A DNA stretch of 64,000 bases from Kribbella sp. NBC_00382 (GTDB lineage Bacteria; Actinomycetota; Actinomycetes; Propionibacteriales; Kribbellaceae), in assembly GCF_036067295.1 (NCBI RefSeq), contig NZ_CP107954.1, positions 5,022,001 to 5,086,000 of the forward strand, written 5' to 3'. The notes beneath the pieces were generated by a model that was not told the origin of the DNA, ran no database searches, and saw nothing but the letters and a program-made list of their open reading frames with translations. The translations under genes were made by a program, and so were the position numbers. Each line of letters begins with the position of its first letter. Position 1 is the stretch's first letter. Positions 43,348 to 51,666 of the stretch are shown piece after piece.

Positions 43348-46300
43348 GGCCTGGGACGGGTCGTGCTGTCTGGTTTCGAGGCAGACGAGACTGCTGTGTA
43401 CTCCGCGCAGCTTCGCCGCGATCTCCGCTTCGGCGAACTGGTCCGCGACCGCCGCCGCTGCCAGCAGACCGATCCGCAATGCCGGCCCGTGGGACCGGGC
43501 CAAGGATGGCTGCCTGGCGATCGACGCGACCCGCTTCGCCGCGACGGCCGTGAGCCGCCGGGCGAGGATCCTCCAGGTGACGCGGTCGCTGGTGTTGTCT
43601 GCCCCCGGATACAGGTAGTCGGACCATTGGGCCTTTTTCAACAGAGAGCCGATCTCCTTGAGCGCGAACTCTGTCTCCTCGGGGATGACCGGCTCGACGG
43701 CGGCCGAGGCCGGGAAGAGTGCGGCGAGGTACTCGTAGAACTCGGTGAGTACCTGGCCAGGCCGGTACTTGTTCCGGCTCGGCTGCCACAGCGACAGCAA
43801 CAGGCTCAGTGCCGTCACGGCGATCTCGAACTCCGACCCCGAGATCTCTCGCTCATGCCGTCGCGGCGACTGGGACGGCCGGCCGATGGCCAGGCTGTCC
43901 TCGAGCCCTCGCTCGGGAGTCCGGAGATCTCGTACCAGCATGAGTACGTCGTCGGCCTGCAAAGCTCGGGTCAGCACGATGTCCAGCGCCTGTCCGACCG
44001 CTTCGGAGATCGGCCGCAGTCCGCGAAGCATCGCTGTGAGATCCCGGACCGGTTCGGGTGACGCTGGGAACACCTCGAACTCCGCCACCGCGTCGGCGAA
44101 CTCAGTGACCCGCTCGGTCAGCTGGATCAGCTCCCGGTCCTGCGTCATGTCCCCGCTGCGGCTGCGGGCCAGCGCGCGGTCGATGTGATTGGTCTTGCCC
44201 TCCAAAGCAGGGGTCTTGCTGACGGCCAGTTTCTCGAGGCGTTTCAGCCCCACCTTGAAGTCATGTACCCGGGCCCGCTCGGGATTGCGCTCGAGACAGA
44301 AGCTCAGGACGAACGGCAGCACGGATTCCACCGTCAGCAGATCGCGCCGGATTGCCTCCCGGCGGACTTCAGGCGTCCCCAGGTACGGATGCGTGACGGC
44401 GTTAGGGACATACAGCCTCGGACCGGCGTAGACCCGTTCCTCTTCCTCCTCGTCGTCGGCATCAGCGGCCAACTGCATGACCGGGAGCTCGGCCACTGGG
44501 TCCTGGAACCAGATGCTGCGCTGGGTCAGGTCGACCACGACCTCGGTCATCGGGTCCGCCAGTTCGCGGCGCGTGGGCAGTCGATAGGCGGTCCCGTCCT
44601 CGAACAGGCCATTGACCCACGCAACCATCTTCTCCACATGCAGCGCCTGTACTCCGACGGCTTCGGCGACATCATCCTGCCCGGTGCTCCGCCGCTGGGT
44701 GCTCTGAGATTGCCCCGTACTTCCCTGAGCTGGGGTGGCAACGTTGCCATCCCATTCGACGTACAGCCGGTGCAGCGACTCGGGAACAGGGCTCGCGCAG
44801 ATCACGGCCCCGTTGGCCAAGGTCACGGTGTGCCGCAGCGACCGCGATGCCCTGACGGCCGCCAGTAGCTTCCGGTGGACATCGCGATCAGAGGTGCTGC
44901 TGGTGGACGGCTCTGCGTACAGCAGTGTGTCCAGGCGCTCCAGTAGGTCCGCGTCGACTTCTCGCGCCTCAGCGGCGCAGTCATAGGCCAGTGCCAGGGA
45001 TTCGACCGAGCCGGAGGTGAGACACGCCTCGACCACGGCCGAAGCATCGGCGTTCGCGGCCCACAAAAGGATCGTTTCGCGCCACCACGGATCATTCACC
45101 ATCTGCGGTAGCAGATCGGCCGAGGGGAGGTCCCGGATCGCCACCGCCGCGAGGTACTCCTGCAAGGTCTGATGGGCGAAGGCGTACTTCCCGAGCTCCC
45201 GTTCGATGAAGAGACCGCTTTTGGTCAATTCGTCGAGGAAGCCGTCCGCGGTCACGTCGCGGGGGATCCGTGCCAGGGCCGGCCCGATGATCTCGTTCGC
45301 GGTCGACAGCGCGACGTCACGAACCTGCCGCGTCATCATCGCCAGCGCCAGGTCGCGGACCACCTTCGCGCGTTGCTCCGCCTTCAGGCCGGACCCCACC
45401 GGCAGGTTCTTCGCCTCCTGCCGGCGCTGCAGGAGCAGGGCGCACATCTCGTCGTACAGCGCGGCCCGGCTGCCGGGCAGTGCTCCGCGGTACTTGTGCA
45501 CGTTGGCGATCATCGTCAGCAACATCGGGTTCGCGGCCAGGTCGTACAGGGCCGGCTGCCGGCGCATCCGCTGCAGGAGATCGTCGGCGTGGTTCTTGGC
45601 GATCGTCGAGGTCCGCTCGGTGTTCTCGTCCGTACTGCGACGCTCGATCGCGAGATACCAGTTGTGTACGAAGCGGGAGATCTGCTCGCTGGTGAAGCGG
45701 CGGACCTGCAGGACATCGGCCCCGGTGAGGGGATTGGCGTGGTAGCCGTGCGGCCGCGAGGTAAGAACGAAGCTGTTGCTCGGATAGCGTCGTACCTGAT
45801 CCTGTACCCAGGCCGAGGTCAGCTGCCGGTGTTCCTCGGCAGCCACCTCGTCCAGCCCGTCCAGCATCACGACGCAGCGACCACGACCGAGGTTACGCTC
45901 GAACCAGTCGGCCGGGACCATTCCCTTCAGCCACGCCACACCGGCCAATAGCTCCGGAATTGTGATGCCCGGAGTCTGGAGAATGTCCTGGACATGGTCA
46001 CGAAGATAAAGAACAAGAGGTAGTGACCGTTTGCGCCGCCGACCCTCTCCTAATGCCATGGCAGTCCGGCGCAACAAGGTTGTCTTTCCTGATCCAGGAC
46101 CTCCGATCACCGCGAATACCCGCGTCCCGCCGCCACGCAGGAAAGAGTCGAGGGCTTTGCGTTCTCCGACCTGGATCTCGGTTCCCACAAAGGGTTCGCG
46201 GGTGGTCGACTGTAAGGCAGTCGGCGCCAGGCTCACGTCCACGTAGACATCGCGCAGCCGCAGCGAATACTCGCCCTGGGTGGCCATCCCGAGCAGTTCG

Positions 46301-46632
46301 ACATCGCGAACAGTCGACAGCAACTGCCGGATATATCGCGAGCGATAACTATTGATGATTGCGCTCACGCGCCGATCCAGGCCGACGGTGATGCGCTGGA
46401 TCCACAGCTCGCTGACGGCCTTTCCGACGCGCAGTGAGAAGCGTCCGGCAAACATCAATGCCCAGTAAGCCAACAGCACCAGCAGGCTGACGAACAGATT
46501 GTCGCGGATCCACGGCCGTAACCATCCACTCACGGCGGCCGGTGGGCCGAGCGCCACCATGACCGCCAATACCCGTGTGGTGAATCCATCCCCCTGCTGA
46601 GCAGAATCACTCGTCACCGGTGTCTCCCCCAT
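43318..46632 (-). CDS. Membrane-anchored NACHT (STAND) NTPase with SUMF1/FGE-like segment
   Basis: An 1104-residue signal-transduction ATPase. Two hydrophobic helices lie at about 21-39 and 47-64. The NACHT domain has Walker A GGPGSGKT (177-184), Walker B VVMLDGLDEVA (about 254-264) and LTSRPHGYH, followed by the winged-helix/superhelix part (FAHQTLQEYLAAVAIRDL). Residues about 600-745 resemble a degraded formylglycine-generating-enzyme fold (VEKMVAWVNGLFEDG, then AYRLPTRREL). The C-terminal ~350 residues are helical and unassigned. NACHT proteins of this build include bacterial anti-phage sensors; membrane placement suggests the membrane as effector site or anchor. The defence role is inference. 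Confidence 0.85.
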   Translation of the reverse strand: MGETPVTSDSAQQGDGFTTRVLAVMVALGPPAAVSGWLRPWIRDNLFVSLLVLLAYWALMFAGRFSLRVGKAVSELWIQRITVGLDRRVSAIINSYRSRYIRQLLSTVRDVELLGMATQGEYSLRLRDVYVDVSLAPTALQSTTREPFVGTEIQVGERKALDSFLRGGGTRVFAVIGGPGSGKTTLLRRTAMALGEGRRRKRSLPLVLYLRDHVQDILQTPGITIPELLAGVAWLKGMVPADWFERNLGRGRCVVMLDGLDEVAAEEHRQLTSAWVQDQVRRYPSNSFVLTSRPHGYHANPLTGADVLQVRRFTSEQISRFVHNWYLAIERRSTDENTERTSTIAKNHADDLLQRMRRQPALYDLAANPMLLTMIANVHKYRGALPGSRAALYDEMCALLLQRRQEAKNLPVGSGLKAEQRAKVVRDLALAMMTRQVRDVALSTANEIIGPALARIPRDVTADGFLDELTKSGLFIERELGKYAFAHQTLQEYLAAVAIRDLPSADLLPQMVNDPWWRETILLWAANADASAVVEACLTSGSVESLALAYDCAAEAREVDADLLERLDTLLYAEPSTSSTSDRDVHRKLLAAVRASRSLRHTVTLANGAVICASPVPESLHRLYVEWDGNVATPAQGSTGQSQSTQRRSTGQDDVAEAVGVQALHVEKMVAWVNGLFEDGTAYRLPTRRELADPMTEVVVDLTQRSIWFQDPVAELPVMQLAADADDEEEEERVYAGPRLYVPNAVTHPYLGTPEVRREAIRRDLLTVESVLPFVLSFCLERNPERARVHDFKVGLKRLEKLAVSKTPALEGKTNHIDRALARSRSGDMTQDRELIQLTERVTEFADAVAEFEVFPASPEPVRDLTAMLRGLRPISEAVGQALDIVLTRALQADDVLMLVRDLRTPERGLEDSLAIGRPSQSPRRHEREISGSEFEIAVTALSLLLSLWQPSRNKYRPGQVLTEFYEYLAALFPASAAVEPVIPEETEFALKEIGSLLKKAQWSDYLYPGADNTSDRVTWRILARRLTAVAAKRVASIARQPSLARSHGPALRIGLLAAAAVADQFAEAEIAAKLRGVHSSLVCLETRQHDPSQASEVILLIRT

Positions 46633-46741
46633 TGCCCAGAAATGCCGACGAGCAAGAGACGATACTCACAATGAGCCGTTTGGCAACCGTCAACGATCCG
46701 GCACAGATATTGCGTCGGATTCCGTTGTCCGGGCCGGATTC

Positions 46742-46763
46742 GGACAGGAAACGTTTCCGGCGG
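46742..46763. promoter_or_regulatory. 22-bp box with palindrome GGAAACGTTTCC, copy 1
   Basis: The 12-bp perfect palindrome GGAAACGTTTCC lies in a 22-bp stretch that recurs exactly at 51594-51615. This copy is 110 bp upstream of the NACHT start and about 200 bp upstream of the DUF3892 start, so it could serve either. Confidence 0.6.
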
Positions 46764-46959
46764 TATCAGCCGCGTGCGGACTCGATGGCTAGCTCTCAGG
46801 GGTAGGTCTTCGTCGCGGTTGCCACCGGCTCCCGCCCGCATCACAGATGGCGGCGGCGGCCCTGGCGGCAGCGGTCCAATGGGTGGTCTGGCCCTTTCGG
46901 GGCGGCGGGGGCGGGTGTCAAGATGCGAGGGTTGGTATACCAGGAGGCGCCGGCAGTCG

Positions 46960-47358
46960 ATGAGCCTTGCAAGTTATCCGGCAGTGACGGTTACTGCGGT
47001 CGCTATGTCGCAGGAGCGGGATGACTTGCGCGGTATCGCTCGCGTTCAGTGGTCGGACCCTCACGGTGGGTTGGAAGACAGCTCGATCGAAGATGTCATC
47101 CGCTGGCTCGACCACAGTGGCGGTATCGCCTACGTCGCCGAGCCGGACGGGCGTCGTGGGCCGCGGATCCGTGCCGTCGGCGTGAATCTGCAGCGGTATA
47201 TCCGGAGCAACCCTGACGACGAGACGGCCGACGCACTGCTGAAATTGCCCCGGCTTGACCAAGTCGTCCGCCCCGATCGAAGGTCGAGATCCCGCAGGGC
47301 CGCCCGCCAACCAGCATGGCTTTGGACCCCCGGAAGGCGAGCCAGACCAGCCATGTAA
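46960..47358 (+). CDS. DUF3892 domain protein
   Basis: A 132-residue protein. The first 95 residues fit DUF3892 (VTAVAMSQERDDLRGIARVQW; SSIEDVIRWLDHSGGIAYV; ADALLKLPRL); the tail is basic and disordered (RRSRSRRAARQ). AGGAGG is about 12 bases before the ATG at 46960; the longer frame from 46774 looks non-coding. It is divergent from the NACHT gene. DUF3892 has no established function but occurs beside nucleases and defence-type genes in actinobacteria, as I recall. Confidence 0.65.
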   Translation: MSLASYPAVTVTAVAMSQERDDLRGIARVQWSDPHGGLEDSSIEDVIRWLDHSGGIAYVAEPDGRRGPRIRAVGVNLQRYIRSNPDDETADALLKLPRLDQVVRPDRRSRSRRAARQPAWLWTPGRRARPAM

Positions 47359-47370
47359 CCACGCCTCGGT

Positions 47371-47402
47371 GGGGCCCGGAACCCAACGAGGTTCCGGGCC
47401 CC
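47371..47402. terminator. Strong bidirectional hairpin
   Basis: A perfect 13-bp stem (GGGGCCCGGAACC at 47371-47383, GGTTCCGGGCCCC at 47390-47402) with a CAACGA loop, between the convergent DUF3892 and M36 protease genes. Confidence 0.8.
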
Positions 47403-47411
47403 AATGGCTGG

Positions 47412-50312
47412 TTACTGGGTGCCGAAGACCTCCAGTTCCATCATGTCCATGAACTGGCAGCCGCCGAAGGGGCCGGGGCAGTTGTTGGTGATGTCGGGGA
47501 TCTGGGGGCTGAGCATCCAGAACTTGACGAACTTGATGCCGGTGGTGTTGGCGGTGGGGGTGACCTCGTTGTAGCGGAGGCGGTTGGCTGCGCCGAAGGT
47601 GCCTTCGGCCGCGGTGGCCCAGGTCGTACCGTCGGCGGACGTCTCGATCCGGTAGCCACCGGTGGCCGCGCTGCCTGGGTCGCCACAGGTCTGTGACGGG
47701 TCGACCGAGAAGGTGGTGATGTTCACCGTCGCCGGAAGTGCCACCACGATGAACTTCGGGATGGGAGTGTTGGTCGGAGTGCCGGCGTTGTCGCCGGTGG
47801 TGCTGCCCCAGCCGGTGCCCTGGGACAGGTCGATCGCGTACGGCGGTGTGCAGGCCGGCGCGAAGTCCGGGCCGTTGAAGGCCGTGATCGAGCCGCCACC
47901 CGCGGCGGCCGCCCAGTCACGGCGTGGGGTGAAGTTGACGGTCGAGCCACCGGCGGCGATGGTCACCGCCTGGTTCAGGATCTCGTACGCACCGCCGGCG
48001 ACGACCAGTTTCGGGTACGTTCCCGGCAGCACGCCGTCGATCGAGTACTTGCCCTGGGCATCGGTCACGTCGGCGTAGTCGCCCGAGTAGCCGGAGTCAT
48101 GGCCGGCGATGAACACCAGCGCGTTCGGTATCGGCGCACCGGTGAGCTTGTCCGTCACCGTTCCTTGCAGAGTGGCGCCGCCACCGGTCGGTGGTACGTG
48201 GAAGTCCTCCGCCGGGGCGGTGTCGCCGGCGTCGACGACACCGGCGAACCAGCCCATGCCGCGCGTCGCGAAGATCCGCCAGAGAGCGCCGGCATCCTTG
48301 CCGCGGTTGACGACCTGGTCGGCCTGCAGGATCGCGTTGCGCATGTCCAGCAGGGACGGGTCGGACGGGGACAGCTCCATCGCCCGGGTCACCAGCGAGA
48401 TCGTCCTGGTATGACCGAGGCGCTCGCGGACGTCCCACAGCACCTGCGCCCAGTACTCGCCGATGTCGTGCACCTCCGGCCCGCGCAGGCCGAGGTTCGG
48501 GAAGTCGGCGAAGGTGTAGCCGCCCGGTGTGCCGTCGAGCGCGACGCAGGTCGGGGCGGTCGAACCGACCCGGCAGTCCATCGCCTCCTTGCGGAACAGC
48601 CCGCCCGCAACGGTGTAGGTGCCTTCCTTGACCTCGCCGTCGCTCCGGCTGTTCCGTTGGAGGCCTGTCGTGACGAGATTGTCCATCGCGTAGAAGTCGC
48701 TCCAGCCCTCGCCCATACCGCCGGCCTGCACGCTGTTCAGCGTGGAGTTGCCGGAGGCATCGACCACGAGCCGGTTGGACAGGCCGTGGGTGTACTCGTG
48801 GTAGAGGATGCTGGCGTCGTTCGCCGAACTGGTCGGCACGAACCGATCGGCCGGGTTGGCCGGGTTGTGGAACAGGTACATCTGCATGGTCGGCGAGGTG
48901 CCGTCCGGTGGCGTGTTCATGTTCGCGTTGTCGACGTGGTTGCCGTCGGGCAGTCCGTTCGCGGTGTTGGCGCCGTCGATCGCGTTCAGCAACACCGGGT
49001 CGCTGCCTTTGGCCTCGAAGTTCCCGGCCGCGGGGGTGAACCCGATCGGCGACTTCTGCAGATAGTCGTGGAACTTGCTGGCCAGGTAGAACGCCTGGGT
49101 CACGTCCTGGTTCAGGTTCGTCCGCCAGGAGTTCGCCGTCGCCGGGTCCCAGGTACAGACGAAGGCGACCGAGCACTGCGGATTGCTGGCAAACGGCACC
49201 AGCCGGTACTCCGCGGTGGTCCTCGTGCCGGGCACCTTGACGGTCTCACCGGCTCCGGCCAGGTCATCGTCGTTGATGTCGGCGAATGCGTCGACCGACG
49301 TACCGTCCTGGAGCGTCTGGGCGCCCTTCTGGAGGTACCCGGCCTTGAAGAAGTTGACCTTCCGTTGAGTACCGCCCTTGGCCGCGCCGGGGTAGTAGTC
49401 CGTCACCAGGCCGTCGCCGTTGGCGTGGTCGACCAGCGGCCGGCGGTACAGGACGCTGCCGGTCGACGCGTCGATCACGTGGCTGTAGATCAGTGTGCCG
49501 CCGGCTTGGGTGTACGTCGCCCAGCCCGCGCGCAGTCCGGCCGGTGTGTAGAACCAGACCCGCTTGGCGTAGTCGCCGTTGCCCCACTTCCTGCCGTCGG
49601 CGACGGTCTTCACGCTGGTGGTCGCAGTCTTGCCGCCGACGTCCTTGGCAGCGACCAGCCGGGCGCCGTCCGCGGTCACCGAAAGGGCAGCCGCGCGGGC
49701 GGCGAGCCCGGCCAGACCAGGCACTGGCGAGCCCATGATGGCGATCAGCTCACCGCGCTTGGTGACGTGCCCGATGATGCCGTTACCGAAGACCGGGGTG
49801 CCGTTCACCACCTGCTCCCAGGACAGGTGCCGGGATCCCTCGACATCGCGGTAGTTCTTGCGGAGCCGTAGCGTCCGGAGGTCGTTCTCGGACAGCCGGA
49901 AGATCTCCGGGTGTGCCCGGATGTAGTCGAGCACGATCCTGGCCGGTGGTTTGCTGCTGGGACCGGTGAGGAACCCGTTCAGCTTGGCCACCTGCTTCGG
50001 TGTACCGGTCGCCGGGTCCACCGAGACGATGCCCTGCGGCCCCAGCGAGTCGCGGAACTTCTCCGCGGCAGCACCCTCTTTGGCCATCGTCTTGGCGGCC
50101 TGCGCGTACGCCGCGCGCGCACTCGGCGTGCGCGCGTCGTAGAACCCCTTCGCTTCCCGCTGCCCTGGTTCGGCCTGGACCGCGGATGTGCCCGGGTCGG
50201 CCTTGGGCAGCGAGCCGGCGGCGTTCGCCCCTGAGCTCATGGTCATCGCGAGAACGGTGGTCGTCACCGCGCCGATGGCCAGGAGCCCCCTCCCTTTACG
50301 TACTGTCGTCAT
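47412..50312 (-). CDS. Secreted M36 (fungalysin) zinc metalloprotease
   Basis: A 966-residue exported protease. The signal peptide begins MTTVRKGRGLLAIGAV. A fungalysin/thermolysin propeptide (FTP) domain contains YRDVEGSRHLSWEQVVNG. The catalytic domain has HEYTHGLSNRL (zinc His505, Glu506, His509) and the third-ligand region GGMGEGWSDFYAMDN. The C-terminus holds a carboxypeptidase-regulatory-like beta domain (TLQGTVTDKLTGAPIPNALVF) and a discoidin-like domain ending MDMMELEVFGTQ. GGAG seven bases upstream supports the ATG at 50312 over 50384. It degrades extracellular protein. Confidence 0.92.
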   Translation of the reverse strand: MTTVRKGRGLLAIGAVTTTVLAMTMSSGANAAGSLPKADPGTSAVQAEPGQREAKGFYDARTPSARAAYAQAAKTMAKEGAAAEKFRDSLGPQGIVSVDPATGTPKQVAKLNGFLTGPSSKPPARIVLDYIRAHPEIFRLSENDLRTLRLRKNYRDVEGSRHLSWEQVVNGTPVFGNGIIGHVTKRGELIAIMGSPVPGLAGLAARAAALSVTADGARLVAAKDVGGKTATTSVKTVADGRKWGNGDYAKRVWFYTPAGLRAGWATYTQAGGTLIYSHVIDASTGSVLYRRPLVDHANGDGLVTDYYPGAAKGGTQRKVNFFKAGYLQKGAQTLQDGTSVDAFADINDDDLAGAGETVKVPGTRTTAEYRLVPFASNPQCSVAFVCTWDPATANSWRTNLNQDVTQAFYLASKFHDYLQKSPIGFTPAAGNFEAKGSDPVLLNAIDGANTANGLPDGNHVDNANMNTPPDGTSPTMQMYLFHNPANPADRFVPTSSANDASILYHEYTHGLSNRLVVDASGNSTLNSVQAGGMGEGWSDFYAMDNLVTTGLQRNSRSDGEVKEGTYTVAGGLFRKEAMDCRVGSTAPTCVALDGTPGGYTFADFPNLGLRGPEVHDIGEYWAQVLWDVRERLGHTRTISLVTRAMELSPSDPSLLDMRNAILQADQVVNRGKDAGALWRIFATRGMGWFAGVVDAGDTAPAEDFHVPPTGGGATLQGTVTDKLTGAPIPNALVFIAGHDSGYSGDYADVTDAQGKYSIDGVLPGTYPKLVVAGGAYEILNQAVTIAAGGSTVNFTPRRDWAAAAGGGSITAFNGPDFAPACTPPYAIDLSQGTGWGSTTGDNAGTPTNTPIPKFIVVALPATVNITTFSVDPSQTCGDPGSAATGGYRIETSADGTTWATAAEGTFGAANRLRYNEVTPTANTTGIKFVKFWMLSPQIPDITNNCPGPFGGCQFMDMMELEVFGTQ

Positions 50313-50462
50313 GGCTACGCTCCGTCGAGATTGTCGCGGGCGGGCACAAAAGACCCCTCGGCCGGACGATATGCCCGCATCCACCGGCCGTGAAGAGCGC
50401 AGTCCGGCGCTGTTCGCCTGTGATAGATCTGTGCGAGAACGGCGGGACCCTACCGACCGCGA

Positions 50463-50780
50463 CTACTGCTTGGGCGTTGTGGTGATGGACTTTTGGTAGA
50501 TGTCCGCGTAGGTGGGGGAGTCCTTGACCAGGTCGTCGCTGAAGGCGGCGATGTCGGTGCCGATGAGGTCGGTGACTCCCTTGCCGGTCGCGGCGCCCTC
50601 TTCGAAGAAGTCGACCAGGTCTGAGAGCAGGTGGCCGTCGACCAGGTCGACGGGGCCGACCTTGAAGAGGTACCGCTGGATCTCCTGGTAGACGATCTGG
50701 TAGTCCGGCGGGAGCGTCTTGACCCGTGCCTGGTGTGCCCGCCATTGCTTCTTGCCGTCGATGATGTCTCGGATTCCCAC
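50463..50780 (-). CDS. DUF1048 protein (second of two)
   Basis: A 105-residue helical protein: KKQWRAHQARVKTLPPDYQIVYQEIQ, then VDLVDGHLLSDLVDFFEEGAATGKGV and TDIAAFSDDLVKD. This is the DUF1048 pattern seen in genes co-transcribed with PadR regulators. It is one base downstream of the first DUF1048 gene. The two share the DYRxxWxEI-like and LLxDLxxxxExGAxxGxxV segments, consistent with tandem duplication. Function is unknown. Confidence 0.85.
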   Translation of the reverse strand: MGIRDIIDGKKQWRAHQARVKTLPPDYQIVYQEIQRYLFKVGPVDLVDGHLLSDLVDFFEEGAATGKGVTDLIGTDIAAFSDDLVKDSPTYADIYQKSITTTPKQ

Positions 50781-50781
50781 G

Positions 50782-51138
50782 TCAGTCTCCTAGCTTGGCC
50801 AGCTTCTTGGCGACGTTCCTGTTCAACTGCTCGCGCCACTTGTCGCGGTAGGTCCGGGCGCCTTCGCCGCCGGCCAGCGCCGCGCTGAAGCCCACGATGT
50901 CGTCACCCACCACCTGGTAGATGCTTTGCCCTTCGGCGGCTGTCTCCTCGAGCAGCCCCAGTGCGCCGTCGAGGATCGGCAGCAGGTTGCGGCCGGTGAA
51001 GTCCGAGTAGGGCGAGAGGTGAGTCTTGATCTCGTCCCAGGCCGCCCGGTAGTCGGCCGGCAAGGCTTCGGCCCTGGCTTCGAACGTCTTCCATTCCCTG
51101 CTGAGATCGCTGCCGGTGATGGTCTCCCAGAAGTTCAT
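50782..51138 (-). CDS. DUF1048 protein (first of two)
   Basis: A 118-residue helical protein (MNFWETITGSDLSREWKTFEARAEALPADYRAAWDEIKTHL at positions 1-41, given here as EALPADYRAAWDEI and GALGLLEETAAEGQSIYQVVG). The ATG at 51138 overlaps the padR stop (ATGA) and follows GGAGGGCGGGAG. It is part of a padR-DUF1048-DUF1048 operon; such proteins are thought to act in the response sensed by the PadR repressor, but no activity is established. Confidence 0.85.
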   Translation of the reverse strand: MNFWETITGSDLSREWKTFEARAEALPADYRAAWDEIKTHLSPYSDFTGRNLLPILDGALGLLEETAAEGQSIYQVVGDDIVGFSAALAGGEGARTYRDKWREQLNRNVAKKLAKLGD

Positions 51139-51461
51139 CTCCCGCCCTCCTTGAGCTTCTCGATCCGTGATGTGACGTACTCCCACTTCGCCCAGAACGT
51201 CGCGAGTTCCTCGCGCCCGGCGTCGTTGAGCGCATAGAACTTGCGGGCCGGACCCTGTCCGGACGGCCGTTTCGTCACCTGTACGAGCCCGTTCTTCTCC
51301 AGCCGCAGCAGGATGGTGTAGACCGTCCCCTCGACGACGTCGGCGAAGCCGAGCTCGTTCAGCTGACGCGTGATGGCGTACCCGTAGGTCTCTTCGCTGC
51401 CGATGATCTCGAGCACACAGCCCTCGAGCGTGCCCTTCAGCATCTCCGTCAGGTCATCCAT
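51135..51461 (-). CDS. PadR-family transcriptional repressor
   Basis: A 108-residue winged-helix protein: MLKGTLEGCVLEIIGSEETYGYAI, then EGTVYTILLRLEKNGLV and GPARKFYALNDAGREEL, the defining PadR pattern. It is the first gene of the operon with two DUF1048 genes. A long perfect palindrome sits 24 bp before its start and is the probable autoregulatory operator. Confidence 0.93.
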   Translation of the reverse strand: MDDLTEMLKGTLEGCVLEIIGSEETYGYAITRQLNELGFADVVEGTVYTILLRLEKNGLVQVTKRPSGQGPARKFYALNDAGREELATFWAKWEYVTSRIEKLKEGGR

Positions 51462-51484
51462 CGCAGGTCCTCTTCGTCCCGTCA

Positions 51485-51523
51485 GTACTCAGTGGCACTG
51501 AGTACCACTATACGGTACCACTA
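51485..51523. promoter_or_regulatory. Candidate PadR operator
   Basis: A 21-bp perfect palindrome (arms GTACTCAGTG and CACTGAGTAC around a central G, 51485-51505) is followed by two direct GTACCACTA repeats at 51502-51510 and 51515-51523. It lies 24 bp upstream of padR. Confidence 0.7.
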
Positions 51524-51593
51524 AGTAGTAGAAACTAGGCCGACTGACTGTCCGGTCCTGTTCGCGGGAGTGGATTCGGAAGTGGCCGGATCA

Positions 51594-51615
51594 GGACAGG
51601 AAACGTTTCCGGCGG
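51594..51615. promoter_or_regulatory. 22-bp box with palindrome GGAAACGTTTCC, copy 2
   Basis: Identical over 22 bp to the box at 46742-46763. This copy is 51 bp upstream of the LuxR-family gene and 132 bp upstream of the divergent padR gene. Confidence 0.6.
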
Positions 51616-51666
51616 GGAGCGCGGGGGCAGAGTGAGAGGGATTTCGGGCGATCGTCTTCTGGGGAG

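Noticed and set aside
48099..49871. 590-residue antisense frame in the M36 protease
   Set aside because: The protease in the opposite strand has full motifs; the antisense product is Arg/Val/Gly filler.
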